A DNA stretch of 64,000 nucleotides from Streptomyces caelestis (GCF_014205255.1 NZ_JACHNE010000001.1:6696001-6760000); one strand, 5' to 3'; shown: positions 8,318-17,459, counted from the stretch's first letter. The notes: a model not told the origin generated them from the letters alone. Made by a program: numbers and translations.

Positions 8318-9709
8318 CTAGAAAGAACCGCGCACCTTTGCCGCCGCCTTGCGGGCCGCTACCAGCACCGGGTCCCAGACAGGGGAGAACGGTGGGGCAT
8401 AGCCCAGGTCCAACGTGGTCATCTGTTCCGCCGTCATGCCCGCCGTGAGGGCGACCGCCGCGATGTCGACCCGCTTGCCCGCGCCTTCTCGGCCGACGAT
8501 CTGGACGCCGAGGAGGCGGCCCGTGCGGTGTTCGGCGAGCATCTTGACCGTCATGGGGGAGGCGTCCGGGTAGTAGCCCGCGCGGCTGGTCGACTCGATG
8601 ATGACCGCCTCGAAGCGCAGGCCCACGCGGCGGGCGTCCTTCTCGCGCAGTCCCGTACGCGCGATCTCCAGGTCGCAGACCTTGCTGACCGCCGTGCCGA
8701 CCACGCCCGGGAACGTGGCGTAGCCGCCGCCGACGTTGGTGCCGATGACCTGGCCGTGCTTGTTGGCGTGGGTGCCGAGCGCGATGTGCCGTTGCTGGCC
8801 GGAGACCAGGTCGAGGACCTCCACGCAGTCGCCGCCCGCCCAGATGTTCTCGTGCCCGCGCACCCGCATCGAGCGGTCGGTGAGGAGGCCGTCGTGCGGG
8901 CCGAGGGGGAGGCCGGCGGCCTTCGCGAGGGTCGTCTCGGGGCGGACGCCGATGCCGAGCACGACGACGTCCGCCGGGACGTCGCGGTCCTGGGTGGCCA
9001 CCGCCCGTACCCGGCCGTCGTCGCCTGTCAGGATCTTCGTGACCTCGGCGTCGTTCACCATCGTGATGCCCAGGCCCTCCATGGCCTCGTGCACCAGGCG
9101 GCCCATGTCGGGGTCGAGGGTCGACATGGGCTCGCTGCCGCGGTTGACGACCGTCACCTCGTAGCCGCGGTTGATGAGCGCCTCGGCCATCTCCACGCCG
9201 ATGTAGCCGGCCCCGACGACCACCGCGCGGCGGCCACGCGTGCGTGCCAGCGTGTCGAGGAGCGCCTGGCCGTCGTCCAGCGTCTGCACGCCGTGCACCC
9301 CGGGGGCGTCCATGCCGGGAATGTCCGGCCGGATCGGCCGGGCGCCGGTCGCGATCACGAGCTTGTCGTACGACGTCCAGGACTCGGCGCCGGATTCGAG
9401 GTCACGCGCGCGTACCCGCTGCCGGTCGGGGTCGATGTCCGTGACCTCGGTGCGCAGCCGCAGGTCGATGTCCCGCGCGCGGTGCTCCTCGGGTGTGCGG
9501 GCGATGAGCCGGTCCCGGTCCGGGACGGCGCCGCCCACCCAGTACGGGATGCCGCACGCCGAGTACGACGTGAAGTGGCCGCGTTCGAACGCCACGATCT
9601 CCAGCTCGTCGGGCCCCTTCAGACGGCGCGCCTGCGACGCCGCGGACATCCCCGCGGCGTCGCCGCCGATCACGACCAGTCGCTCCCTGCGCGTACGGCT
9701 CATGTTCAT
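8318..9709 (-). CDS. CoA-disulfide-reductase-like FAD/NAD(P) oxidoreductase
   Basis: A 463-residue pyridine nucleotide-disulfide oxidoreductase. It has an FAD-binding VVIGGDAAGMSAASQARR near the N-terminus and a single redox cysteine in SYSACGIPYWVGG, typical of CoA-disulfide or NADH-oxidase-type members. The second nucleotide fold is VVVGAGYIGVEMAEAL, then WAGGDCVE, and a C-terminal dimerisation domain from about residue 330. Such enzymes reduce CoA disulfide, persulfides or peroxide using NAD(P)H. No rhodanese domain is fused. It starts at an ATG at 9709 (MNMSRTRRERL); the internal ATG two codons on is also possible. It ends next to the dispersed repeat. Confidence 0.92.
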   Translation of the reverse strand: MNMSRTRRERLVVIGGDAAGMSAASQARRLKGPDELEIVAFERGHFTSYSACGIPYWVGGAVPDRDRLIARTPEEHRARDIDLRLRTEVTDIDPDRQRVRARDLESGAESWTSYDKLVIATGARPIRPDIPGMDAPGVHGVQTLDDGQALLDTLARTRGRRAVVVGAGYIGVEMAEALINRGYEVTVVNRGSEPMSTLDPDMGRLVHEAMEGLGITMVNDAEVTKILTGDDGRVRAVATQDRDVPADVVVLGIGVRPETTLAKAAGLPLGPHDGLLTDRSMRVRGHENIWAGGDCVEVLDLVSGQQRHIALGTHANKHGQVIGTNVGGGYATFPGVVGTAVSKVCDLEIARTGLREKDARRVGLRFEAVIIESTSRAGYYPDASPMTVKMLAEHRTGRLLGVQIVGREGAGKRVDIAAVALTAGMTAEQMTTLDLGYAPPFSPVWDPVLVAARKAAAKVRGSF

Positions 9710-9736
9710 GCGAACACGCTACGGGAGCACGGCATT

Positions 9737-10711
9737 TCAGTCCTGTTCGTCAGGAGTCCGCGTGGACTGCGGGGCCGGACGGGCCGTCGGCAGCGGCCCC
9801 AGGGCGCTCGTGGCGGGCGCGGGGCGCGGGCGGCGGGGGCGTACGACGCGCAGCCACAGCAGCGCGAGCAGGGCGGCCACCGCCGCGAACGGCAGGACCG
9901 CGCCGAGTGCCACCGCGATCCAGCGCAGCATCGTCACGAACGCGTTCCAGCCGCCCGCGAGCGCGTCCACGAATCCCGGGTCGTCGTCCTTCGCCTCCTT
10001 CTTCACCGGGGTCTCGGACAGCGACAGGGTGATGGTGGCCAGGCTCGTGCGGTCCTTCAGGGACTGCTGGCGCGCGAGCAGCGCCTCCAGGTCGGCCTGG
10101 CGGGTGCTCAGCTCACCCTCCAGGGTCACCACGTCGCTGAGCTTGGTGGCCCGGTCCATCAGCTCGCGGATCCGGGCCACGCTCGCGCGCTGCGACGTGA
10201 TGCGGCTCCCCACGTCCACGACCTGGTCGGTGACGTCCTGCGCCTTCGCGCTGCGGTCGAGGAGCTTGCCCGCGCCCTCCAGCTCGGTGAGGACCTCGTC
10301 GTACTTCCCGACGGGCACGCGCAGCACGACGCGGGTGCGCTCGTGGCCCTCCTCGTCCCGGGTGGTGGTCTCGTTGCCGACGTATCCGCCCGCGTTCTCG
10401 GTGCCGGTGCGGGCCTCCTCCAGGGCCTTCGGGACGTCCTTGACCTGCACGGTCAGTGAGACCGTGCGGATGATGTGGGCCGTGGGGAGCTTCGCCGGCG
10501 CGGTCGCCCTGGCTCCCCTGCCGGCGCCACCGGGGGCTGCCTCGTTCGCGCCGCCCTTGTCGTCGGCGTCCGGGGCGGCGACTCCCCGGTCGGCGCTGCT
10601 GCCGGCGGAGTCCTCTCCCGCGCCGCTGCATCCGGTGAGCGCGAGGGCCGCGGCCAGCAGAAGCGCGGCGAGAGCCGGGACGGGGCGGCGGGCGGGTCGT
10701 CGTGTGCGCAT
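9737..10711 (-). CDS. DUF4349 lipoprotein
   Basis: A 324-residue exported protein. It has a lipoprotein signal peptide (basic RTRRPARRP, hydrophobic ALAALLLAAALAL, lipobox LTGC). A Gly/Ala/Asp-rich linker precedes the DUF4349 domain (about residues 80-260, from IIRTVSLTVQVKDVPKALEEA). That domain includes a long helical, coiled-coil-like segment (ASVARIRELMDRATKLSDVVTLEGELSTRQADLEALL). A C-terminal membrane helix (IAVALGAVLPFAAVAALLALLWL) and a basic tail follow. The protein is therefore held at the outer face of the membrane at both ends. Function is unknown. Confidence 0.88.
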   Translation of the reverse strand: MRTRRPARRPVPALAALLLAAALALTGCSGAGEDSAGSSADRGVAAPDADDKGGANEAAPGGAGRGARATAPAKLPTAHIIRTVSLTVQVKDVPKALEEARTGTENAGGYVGNETTTRDEEGHERTRVVLRVPVGKYDEVLTELEGAGKLLDRSAKAQDVTDQVVDVGSRITSQRASVARIRELMDRATKLSDVVTLEGELSTRQADLEALLARQQSLKDRTSLATITLSLSETPVKKEAKDDDPGFVDALAGGWNAFVTMLRWIAVALGAVLPFAAVAALLALLWLRVVRPRRPRPAPATSALGPLPTARPAPQSTRTPDEQD

Positions 10712-10871
10712 GTGGGCTTCCCCCGGGAGGATCGGTTCGGCTGATGCTTCTTCGACGCCCGGGCGGCGCCGGACGTTTGGTCCGGGACGGTTCCGATGCG
10801 GTCACGGTCGGGACTCGTGAAGGACACCGGGGCGCGGCAGCGCTGTCAGTGGGGTCTGAGAGGCTGGGGGC

Positions 10872-12338
10872 ATGCGCGAAGTTCAAGCCCGTGCGGGCAT
10901 GGGGCAGGTCGTCGTCATCGGGGCGGGCATCGCGGGACTGGCCGCCGCGCACCGGCTGCTGGACCGCGGGGCGCGGGTGACCGTGCTGGAGGCCTCCGGC
11001 CGGGTCGGCGGCAAGCTGCTGCCCGGGGAGATCGCGGGCGCGCGCGTGGACCTCGGCGCCGAGTCGATGCTGGCCCGCCGCCCCGAGGCGGTGGCGCTCG
11101 CCCGGGAGGCGGGTCTCGCCGACCGGCTCCAGCCGCCCGCGACGGCGACGGCCTCGATCTGGACCCGGGGCGCTCTGCGCCCGATGCCCAAGGGCCACGT
11201 GATGGGCGTGCCCGGTACCGCCGCGGCCCTGTCCGGTGTGCTGTCCGACGAGGGCCTCGCCCGCATCGACCGCGACGCCGGGCTGCCCCGCACGGAGGTC
11301 GGCGACGACGTGGCCGTCGGGGAGTACGTGGCCGCGCGCCTCGGCCGCGAGGTCGTCGACCGCCTGGTGGAACCCCTGCTGGGCGGCGTCTACGCGGGCG
11401 ACGCCTACCGCCTCTCGATGCGCTCGGCCGTCCCCCAGCTCTTCCAGGCGGCCCGCAGCCACACCTCCCTGACGGAGGGGGTCCGAGAGATCCAGGCGAA
11501 GGCGGCCGCCGCCCAGCAGACCGGCCCGGTGTTCATGGGCCTCCAGGGCGGCGTCGGCACGCTGCCCCTCGCGGTGGCGGAGTCGGTGCGGGCGCGCGGG
11601 GGCGAGATCCTGACGGGGGCGCCGGTGACGGACCTGAGCCACAGCGCGGCGGACGGCGGCGGATGGCGCGTGGTCACCGGTGAGCGGGTGCTGCACGCGG
11701 ACGCGGTCGTGCTCGCCGTCCCCGCCCCCGCCGCCGCCCGGCTCCTGCGCACCGAGTCCCCCGAGGCCGCCGCCGAGCTCGGCGGCGTCGAGTACGCCTC
11801 CATGGCCCTGGTCACCCTCGCCTACCGCCGCGCCGAGGCGGGCCTGCCCGAGGGCAGCGGCTTCCTCGTGCCGCCGGTGGACGGGCGCACCATCAAGGCC
11901 TCCACCTTCGCCTCGCGGAAGTGGGGCTGGATCGCCGACGAGAATCCGGACCTGGTCGTCCTGCGCACCTCCGTCGGACGGTACGGCGAGACGGAGATCC
12001 TCCAGCGCGACGACGACGAGCTCGTGGCGGTCTCCCGGCACGACCTGAAGGCGGCGACCGGCCTGGACGCCACACCCGTCGCCACCCGCGTCACCCGCTG
12101 GGACGACGGCCTGCCCCAGTACCCCGTCGGCCACCACGCGCGCGTGGCCCGCATCCGCGAGCATGTGGCGAAGCTCCCGGGGCTCGCCGTGTGCGGCGCG
12201 CCGTACGACGGCGTCGGCATCCCGGCGTGCATCGCGAGCGCGTACGCCGCCGTCGACCAGATCCAGGGTGACCTGCGGGCTGTGCAGGAGCTCACCGCCC
12301 ACCCGGTGCAGAGCCTGCACGGCGGAGCGGGAGAATGA
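10872..12338 (+). CDS. hemG: Protoporphyrinogen/coproporphyrinogen oxidase
   Basis: A 488-residue FAD flavoprotein. The dinucleotide-binding motif VVVIGAGIAGLAAAHRLLDRGARV lies near the N-terminus, and the C-terminal FAD motif reads LAVCGAPYDGVGIPACIASA. In actinobacteria these HemY/CgoX-type enzymes oxidise coproporphyrinogen III to coproporphyrin III. The next gene, hemQ, catalyses the last step of the same route. The stop of this gene overlaps the hemQ start region, so the two are almost certainly cotranscribed. The start at 10872 follows GAGAGGCTGGGGG; an in-frame ATG at 10899 (MGQVVVIGAG) is the alternative. Confidence 0.95.
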   Translation: MREVQARAGMGQVVVIGAGIAGLAAAHRLLDRGARVTVLEASGRVGGKLLPGEIAGARVDLGAESMLARRPEAVALAREAGLADRLQPPATATASIWTRGALRPMPKGHVMGVPGTAAALSGVLSDEGLARIDRDAGLPRTEVGDDVAVGEYVAARLGREVVDRLVEPLLGGVYAGDAYRLSMRSAVPQLFQAARSHTSLTEGVREIQAKAAAAQQTGPVFMGLQGGVGTLPLAVAESVRARGGEILTGAPVTDLSHSAADGGGWRVVTGERVLHADAVVLAVPAPAAARLLRTESPEAAAELGGVEYASMALVTLAYRRAEAGLPEGSGFLVPPVDGRTIKASTFASRKWGWIADENPDLVVLRTSVGRYGETEILQRDDDELVAVSRHDLKAATGLDATPVATRVTRWDDGLPQYPVGHHARVARIREHVAKLPGLAVCGAPYDGVGIPACIASAYAAVDQIQGDLRAVQELTAHPVQSLHGGAGE

Positions 12339-12343
12339 GGAGC

Positions 12344-13087
12344 ATGAGTGACGACGCCTCCACCACGGCCTCCAGCGCCACGCCCGACCGCATCCCGAAC
12401 AAGGGCAAGCTGGCCAAGGACCTCAACGAGGTCATCCGCTACACGCTCTGGTCCGTCTTCCGGCTGAAGGACGTCCTCCCCGAGGACCGCGCCGGGTACG
12501 CCGACGAGGTCCAGGAGCTGTTCGACCAGCTCGCCGCCAAGGACGTGACCATCCGCGGCACGTACGACGTCTCGGGCCTGCGCGCCGACGCCGACCTCAT
12601 GATCTGGTGGCACGCGGAGACCAGCGACGCGTTGCAGGAGGCGTACAACCTCTTCCGCCGCACGAAGCTGGGCCGGGCGCTCACACCGGTGTGGTCGAAC
12701 ATGGCGCTGCACCGCCCCGCCGAGTTCAACCGCTCGCACATCCCGGCGTTCCTCGCCGACGAGACGCCCCGCAATTACGTGAGCGTCTACCCCTTCGTGC
12801 GTTCCTACGACTGGTACCTGCTGCCCGACGAGGACCGCCGCCGCATGCTCGCCGACCACGGCAAGATGGCCCGCGGCTTCCCGGACGTGCGCGCCAACAC
12901 GGTCGCGTCGTTCTCCCTCGGCGACTACGAGTGGCTCCTCGCCTTCGAGGCCGACGAGCTGTACCGCATCGTCGACCTGATGCGTCACCTGCGCGCCTCG
13001 GAGGCCCGCCGGCACGTCCGCGAGGAGGTCCCGTTCTTCACGGGCCGCCGCAAGGACCTCGCGGAGCTGGTCGCGGGTCTGGCCTGA
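12344..13087 (+). CDS. hemQ: Coproheme decarboxylase HemQ/ChdC (chlorite dismutase-like fold)
   Basis: About 247 residues. It belongs to the HemQ family, which converts coproheme to haem b using peroxide. Family motifs include LNEVIRYTLWSVFRL, DVTIRGTYDVSGLRADADLMIWWHAE, and YVSVYPFVRSYDWYLLPDEDRRRMLADHG, which carries the redox Tyr region of actinobacterial members. The start was set at ATG 12344, with GAGGAG just upstream. An ATG at 12335 is also in frame but lacks a ribosome-binding site. It follows hemG with no gap. Confidence 0.95.
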   Translation: MSDDASTTASSATPDRIPNKGKLAKDLNEVIRYTLWSVFRLKDVLPEDRAGYADEVQELFDQLAAKDVTIRGTYDVSGLRADADLMIWWHAETSDALQEAYNLFRRTKLGRALTPVWSNMALHRPAEFNRSHIPAFLADETPRNYVSVYPFVRSYDWYLLPDEDRRRMLADHGKMARGFPDVRANTVASFSLGDYEWLLAFEADELYRIVDLMRHLRASEARRHVREEVPFFTGRRKDLAELVAGLA

Positions 13088-14707
13088 TCAGCGGAGCGGT
13101 CGGTCGGCCCCGGGCTTCTCCGGGGCCGTCGACAGCGGCTTCGGCTTCGGTTCCGGACGCGCGGCGCAGTCCGTGGTGCGCCGTCCCGGCAGCCGGCCCT
13201 CCAGCAGATACGCCTCCATGTGGCCGTTGACGCAGGCGTTCGGCCCGCCGGCCAGGCCGTGCGAGCCGGCGTCCCGCTCCGTCACCAGGACCGAGCCCGC
13301 GAGGCGGCGGTGGAGTTCGAGGGCGCCGTCGTACGGCGTGGCGGCGTCCCGCTCGGCGGCCAGGATCAGCGTCGGCGGCAGTTCGCCCGGCCCGGTGCCG
13401 ACGTCGAGCGGCTTCTGCCGCGGTCCCTCCCAGTAGGCGCAGGGCAGGTTCGTCCACACGTTGTGCCAGGTCTCGAAGGGCGCTACCCGCGCGAGCCGGG
13501 TGTTGTCCCGGTCCCACACCTCCCAGTCCGTCGGCCAAGGGGCGTCGTTGCACTCGACGGCCACGTGGACCGCCCGTGCGTTCTCCGCCTCGACGGCGGC
13601 CTCCGGGTGCTGTTCGGCCTGCTCGACCAGCGGCCCGGGATCGCCCTTGAGGTACGCCGACAGCGCGTGCGCCCGGTGCGGCCACTGGTCGTCGTAGTAC
13701 CCGGCCTGGAGGAACGCCCCCTGCAACTGCCCCGGCCCGACCTTCCCGCCGGCCGGCTCGACGGCCAGCCGCGCGCTCGCCCGCTCGTAACTGTGCCGCA
13801 CCTCCCGCGCGGTCCTGCCCAGCCCGTACACGTCGTGGTGCCGGGCGATCCACCTCCGGAAGTCCCGCCAGCGGCCCTCGAACGCCGCCGACTGGTCGAG
13901 GTTGTTGCGGTACCAGATCCGCGCCGGGTCGGGATCGACCGCCGAGTCGAACACCATCCGCCGTACGTGGGCGGGGAACAGCGTCGCGTACAGGGCTCCG
14001 AAGTACGTGCCGTACGACGAGCCCATGAAGGTCAGCCGTTCCTCGCCGAGCGCGGCGCGCAGCACGTCGAGGTCGCGGGCGTTGTTCAGCGAGTGGTAGT
14101 GCCGCAGCGCACCGCCGGCCCGCTCGGCGCAGCCGCGCGCGTACGCCTTCGCCTGCGCGATGCGTTCCTTCTTGTACGCCTCCGAGGGGTGCGTCGGCGC
14201 CTGGGCCGGCCCCTGGAAGAACTGCTGGGGGTCCTTGCAGGACAGCGGCGCGGAACGGCCGACCCCGCGCGAGGCGTAGCCGACGAGGTCGTACGCGGCG
14301 GCGATCCGCTTCCACTCGGGGAGCAGGCCGATGAGGGGGAAGTACAGGCCGGAGAAGCCCGGGCCGCCCGGGTTGTAGACGAGGGCGCCCTGGCGGCGGA
14401 CCTCACGCTTGCTGGGGTGCGGGTCCTCGCGCGTGGCCCGGGCGCGGCCGACGGCGAGCTCGATCTGCCTGCCGTCGGGCCGTGCGTAGTCCAGCGGGAC
14501 GGTGACCGTGCCGCACTGCATGCCGCCGGGGAGGTCCTGCGCGTCGGGGCACGGGCCGAAGTCGATGCCGGCCGCCTTCGCCCGCGCGGCGGCCACCGCG
14601 GTGCCGCGCAGCTCGGCCGTCGCCCTCGCGCCCTCGGTGTCCGGGGCGGCGGTGAGGGCGCTCAGCAGCAGCGACCCTGCGGCCGAGTAGAGGAGGGCGG
14701 CTCTCAT
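13088..14707 (-). CDS. Secreted alpha/beta-hydrolase, tripeptidyl aminopeptidase family
   Basis: A 539-residue secreted hydrolase. The signal peptide is MRAALLYSAAGSLLLSALTAAP. The alpha/beta-hydrolase core begins near IDFGPCPDAQDLPGGMQCGTV. It shows the oxyanion region GGPGFSG, the nucleophile Ser in MGSSYGTYFGALYA, a catalytic Asp near LAAERDAATPYDGAL, and a His in DAGSHGLAGGPNAC. The C-terminal part matches the TAP-like domain. Known relatives release tripeptides from the N-termini of secreted proteins. The start at 14707 has AAGGGA eight bases upstream, whereas an upstream in-frame start would spoil the signal peptide. It is convergent with hemQ. Confidence 0.9.
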   Translation of the reverse strand: MRAALLYSAAGSLLLSALTAAPDTEGARATAELRGTAVAAARAKAAGIDFGPCPDAQDLPGGMQCGTVTVPLDYARPDGRQIELAVGRARATREDPHPSKREVRRQGALVYNPGGPGFSGLYFPLIGLLPEWKRIAAAYDLVGYASRGVGRSAPLSCKDPQQFFQGPAQAPTHPSEAYKKERIAQAKAYARGCAERAGGALRHYHSLNNARDLDVLRAALGEERLTFMGSSYGTYFGALYATLFPAHVRRMVFDSAVDPDPARIWYRNNLDQSAAFEGRWRDFRRWIARHHDVYGLGRTAREVRHSYERASARLAVEPAGGKVGPGQLQGAFLQAGYYDDQWPHRAHALSAYLKGDPGPLVEQAEQHPEAAVEAENARAVHVAVECNDAPWPTDWEVWDRDNTRLARVAPFETWHNVWTNLPCAYWEGPRQKPLDVGTGPGELPPTLILAAERDAATPYDGALELHRRLAGSVLVTERDAGSHGLAGGPNACVNGHMEAYLLEGRLPGRRTTDCAARPEPKPKPLSTAPEKPGADRPLR

Positions 14708-14821
14708 CGCGTATCCCTTCGGTGCACGGTGGCGGCGAAAGGGATGCTTCGTGGGGCGGTTGGGGAAGGCAAGCACCGTTTGCCGGTGTCGGCGCCAATG
14801 CCCCTGTGCGCCCCCGTTCTG

Positions 14822-15592
14822 TCAGTCGTGTGCCTCGCGGTGGGTGAAGGCGGCGCGCAGGTCCGGCTCGCCGATCGCGCGGACGCCGCGTACGGCCACC
14901 GAGGTGAGGTACGTGCGGTCGTCCGCGGTGCCGTCCGCGTTCCGGGTCAGGTCGCCGAGCAGCCGCCGGCCGGCCGGGGAGGCCCAGCGCGAGTACGGGT
15001 GGACCTCGATGCGGGCGACGGCGAGGCAGCTCAGGGTCAGGGCGAGCGGCAGCGCGAACCACAGGGCGACCAGATGGCGCGGCATGTCCGGCGGGGCGGG
15101 CGTCAGCAGCGCGGCGACGCCGAGACCGAGTACGGCGACGGTCGCCGAGCGCACCTGCCGGACGGCCGCCGCGACCGTCGTACGGGCGCTGTCGGGCACC
15201 GCGAGCCCCGCGCGCACCAGCCGGTCGGCGATACCGCGTACCGCGTCCGCCGTGGCGGCGGTGGCCCGCACCGGCGCGATCCGGGACTGCCCATCGGGGC
15301 CGATGGCCCCGATGACCGACCGCTCCATCTCGTCCCGCCCGCGCGGATCGACGACCGTCGCCCAGCCGGTGCGGGCCAGGAGCAGCCGGCGCTGGCGCGC
15401 CATGGCGACGAGGGTCACGTCGGCGACCCGCCGGGGCCCGCCGGAGAGGAACGCGGCCTCGTAGAGCGTGAGTTCATGGACGCGTCCGGTGTCCGCGTCG
15501 GCGGCCGCGGCGCGTACGGCGGCCAGGCACAGGCGCGTGCACGCCGTGCCGGCCACGATCCAGGCCGCCAGCAGGAAGAGAACCCAGAGCAT
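14822..15592 (-). CDS. TIGR04222 domain membrane protein
   Basis: A 256-residue membrane protein starting MLWVLFLLAAWIVAGTACTRLCLAA. The TIGR04222 signature follows: LTLYEAAFLSGGPRRVADVTLVAMARQRRLLLARTG (about residues 35-70). Further membrane segments occur near AVLGLGVAALLT and VALWFALPLALTLSCLAVA. From memory, many TIGR04222 proteins end in a low-complexity Gly/Cys tail. This one does not: it ends DLRAAFTHREAHD. It lies about 160 bp downstream of the DUF692 gene on the same strand, a pairing I recall as recurrent in actinobacteria. Function is unknown. The start at 15592 was chosen because it yields a normal N-terminal membrane helix. The frame stays open to a GTG at 15682. Confidence 0.8.
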   Translation of the reverse strand: MLWVLFLLAAWIVAGTACTRLCLAAVRAAAADADTGRVHELTLYEAAFLSGGPRRVADVTLVAMARQRRLLLARTGWATVVDPRGRDEMERSVIGAIGPDGQSRIAPVRATAATADAVRGIADRLVRAGLAVPDSARTTVAAAVRQVRSATVAVLGLGVAALLTPAPPDMPRHLVALWFALPLALTLSCLAVARIEVHPYSRWASPAGRRLLGDLTRNADGTADDRTYLTSVAVRGVRAIGEPDLRAAFTHREAHD

Positions 15593-15601
15593 ATGTTTTT
15601 T

Positions 15602-15670
15602 GTATGTGACACGGTCCCGGAAACACCATGCCTCGTACACGATCCCGACGCAGTGTTGTCGGTATGTGAC
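15602..15670. repeat. Pair of 9-bp direct repeats upstream of the TIGR04222 gene
   Basis: GTATGTGAC occurs at 15602-15610 and again at 15662-15670, 60 bp apart, in a locally AT-richer stretch just before the TIGR04222 start. On the minus strand the first copy reads GTCACATAC and runs into CAAAAAACAT before the ATG, so a -10-like CATACA and a leaderless start are possible. Confidence 0.45.
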
Positions 15671-15752
15671 GTTCCGCTTCACTGCTCCGGCGGCGAGGAC
15701 CGGTGACGCGGTGCAGAACGACGAGCCGGTGTCGAAGAACTGACGGTTCCGG

Positions 15753-17264
15753 TCAGCGCCGGAGCAACACCTTCCGGGTGGCGCGGGCCAGCCGGCGGAC
15801 CGGGCGGCGCGATCGCGGCGACGGTCCCGACCGCTCCAGCCACCACTCCCGGAGCTCCCGCCGCACCGCGGTGTCCCCGGGCCGCCCGGCGGACAGCAGG
15901 TGCTCGGCGAAGGTGAGCGCGTCGCGCCGGTAGCCGTCGGTCATCGGCTGGGTCTGGGCGTACGCGAGGAAAGCCGTACGGTAGTCCGTCCCGAGGATCT
16001 CCGGCAGCTCGGGCGCGACCTTCGCCACGACATCCGCCCGCTTGGCGGCCAGCGCCCGAGCCTGTACGCCGACCCGCACCCGGTCGAACCCCTCGGGTAC
16101 GGGCGTCCCCGCGACCAGCGCCGACAGCAGCGCGGCCTGCGCGAGCCCGACCCGCTGCCGGGCCCCGTCCCCACCAGGGTGGGGCAGGCCGAGGGCGCCC
16201 CGTGCCGCCCCGACCGCCCCGTCCTCATCGCCCCGTCCGGCCCCGTCGTGCCTCCCGGCGGCGGCCTCCGCGTCAGGCCTGTCTGCCTTCCGCTGCGCGA
16301 GCGCACCTGCCGCTTCGCGCCGCGGGCCCGTGGCCTTCTCCGGGGCGCCGCTGTTCAGGGGCGCCGTGGGCCCGGTTTCCGCGCGTCGTACGGCGAGCGC
16401 GGTGCCCGCCGAGCGGACCTCCGCTTTCACACGTTCCACGGCGCCGGCCTCCAACGCCCTCCGGATCGCCCCCAGTTCACGCTCCAGCTCCGCCGGTTCC
16501 GGGAAGTTCTCGTCGCGTTCCAGGAGGACTCCCGGAGGGGACACGTGGGACGCGAGGTCGGTCAGGATGTCGAGGACCGGGCGGGGGACGGGGTGGGCGT
16601 GGCTGTCGTGCCAGACGCCGTCGCGTTCGAAGCCGCCGGCGACATGGACGTAGGCGATGGCCTCCAGGGGCAGCTCGGCGAGGGCCTTGGCCGGGTCCTC
16701 GGCGCGGTTGACGTGGTTGGTGTGCAGGTTGGCCACGTCGATGAGGAGCCGGACGCCCGTGCGGTCGGCGAGCTCGTACAGGAACTGGCCCTCCGTCATC
16801 TCCTCGCCCGGCCAGGAGATCAGCGCGGCGATGTTCTCGACGGCCAGCGGCACCGGCAGCGCCTCCTGCGCGATACGCACGTTCTCGCAGAGGACGTCGA
16901 GGGCGTCCCGGGTCCGGGGGACGGGCAGCAGATGGCCCGCCTCCAGGTGCGGGGTGGCCGTCAGAGCACCACCGGCCCGTACGAACGCGATGTGCTCGGT
17001 GACCAGCGGTGAGCCGAGTGCCTCCACCCGTTCGGCCAGCGCGGCCAGGCGGGCGTCGTCGGGGCGGTCCGCGCCTCCGAGGCCGAGCGAGACGCCGTGC
17101 GGCACCACGGTGACGCCGCGCTCGCGCAGCCGCCGCAGCGACTCGGGCAGATGCCCGGGGCAGACGTTCTCGGCCACGGCCTCGACCCAGTCGATGCCCG
17201 GCATGCGCTCCACGGCGTCCGCGATCTCCGGTCGCCACCCGATGCCCGTCCCCAGTCGCTCCAT
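15753..17264 (-). CDS. DUF692 family multinuclear iron oxygenase (MNIO) with C-terminal extension
   Basis: A 503-residue protein. The first 275 residues form a DUF692/MNIO TIM barrel. The putative iron ligands are all in place: PHGVSLGLGG, VTEHIAFV, AVENIAAL, LLIDVANLHTNHVN, YVHVAGG, WHDSHAHPVP and LLERDENFP. MNIOs such as MbnB and TglH oxidatively modify cysteine or other residues of ribosomal peptides. A charged, low-complexity linker (about 285-365) follows. The C-terminal domain (about 370-490, QAALLSALVAGTPVPEGFDRVRVGVQARALAAKRADVVAKV...) probably plays the partner-protein role seen in other MNIO systems. The start at 17264 follows GGAGGAGGGG. No obvious short Cys-rich precursor was found beside it. 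The substrate is unknown. Confidence 0.85.
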   Translation of the reverse strand: MERLGTGIGWRPEIADAVERMPGIDWVEAVAENVCPGHLPESLRRLRERGVTVVPHGVSLGLGGADRPDDARLAALAERVEALGSPLVTEHIAFVRAGGALTATPHLEAGHLLPVPRTRDALDVLCENVRIAQEALPVPLAVENIAALISWPGEEMTEGQFLYELADRTGVRLLIDVANLHTNHVNRAEDPAKALAELPLEAIAYVHVAGGFERDGVWHDSHAHPVPRPVLDILTDLASHVSPPGVLLERDENFPEPAELERELGAIRRALEAGAVERVKAEVRSAGTALAVRRAETGPTAPLNSGAPEKATGPRREAAGALAQRKADRPDAEAAAGRHDGAGRGDEDGAVGAARGALGLPHPGGDGARQRVGLAQAALLSALVAGTPVPEGFDRVRVGVQARALAAKRADVVAKVAPELPEILGTDYRTAFLAYAQTQPMTDGYRRDALTFAEHLLSAGRPGDTAVRRELREWWLERSGPSPRSRRPVRRLARATRKVLLRR

Positions 17265-17459
17265 CGTCCCCTCCTCCGCACGGCCGGTTCCTCGATCGTG
17301 AGGGGGGTATGGCCCAGCCGCCCGCCCCCGAACCCCGCCACGGGCGCCTTCAGAGGAACATTTGAGGTTGGCCCACCGGCGGCCTCCCCGCTGCCCTCCG
17401 GCTCCACCGACGGAGGCACCGGGGTCGCGCCACTCCCCGAGGCGTCGTAGACCGGACGT

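Noticed and set aside
13220..15706. Long plus-strand frame across the peptidase and TIGR04222 genes
   Set aside because: Antisense shadow; both minus-strand genes have signal peptides, motifs and ribosome-binding sites.
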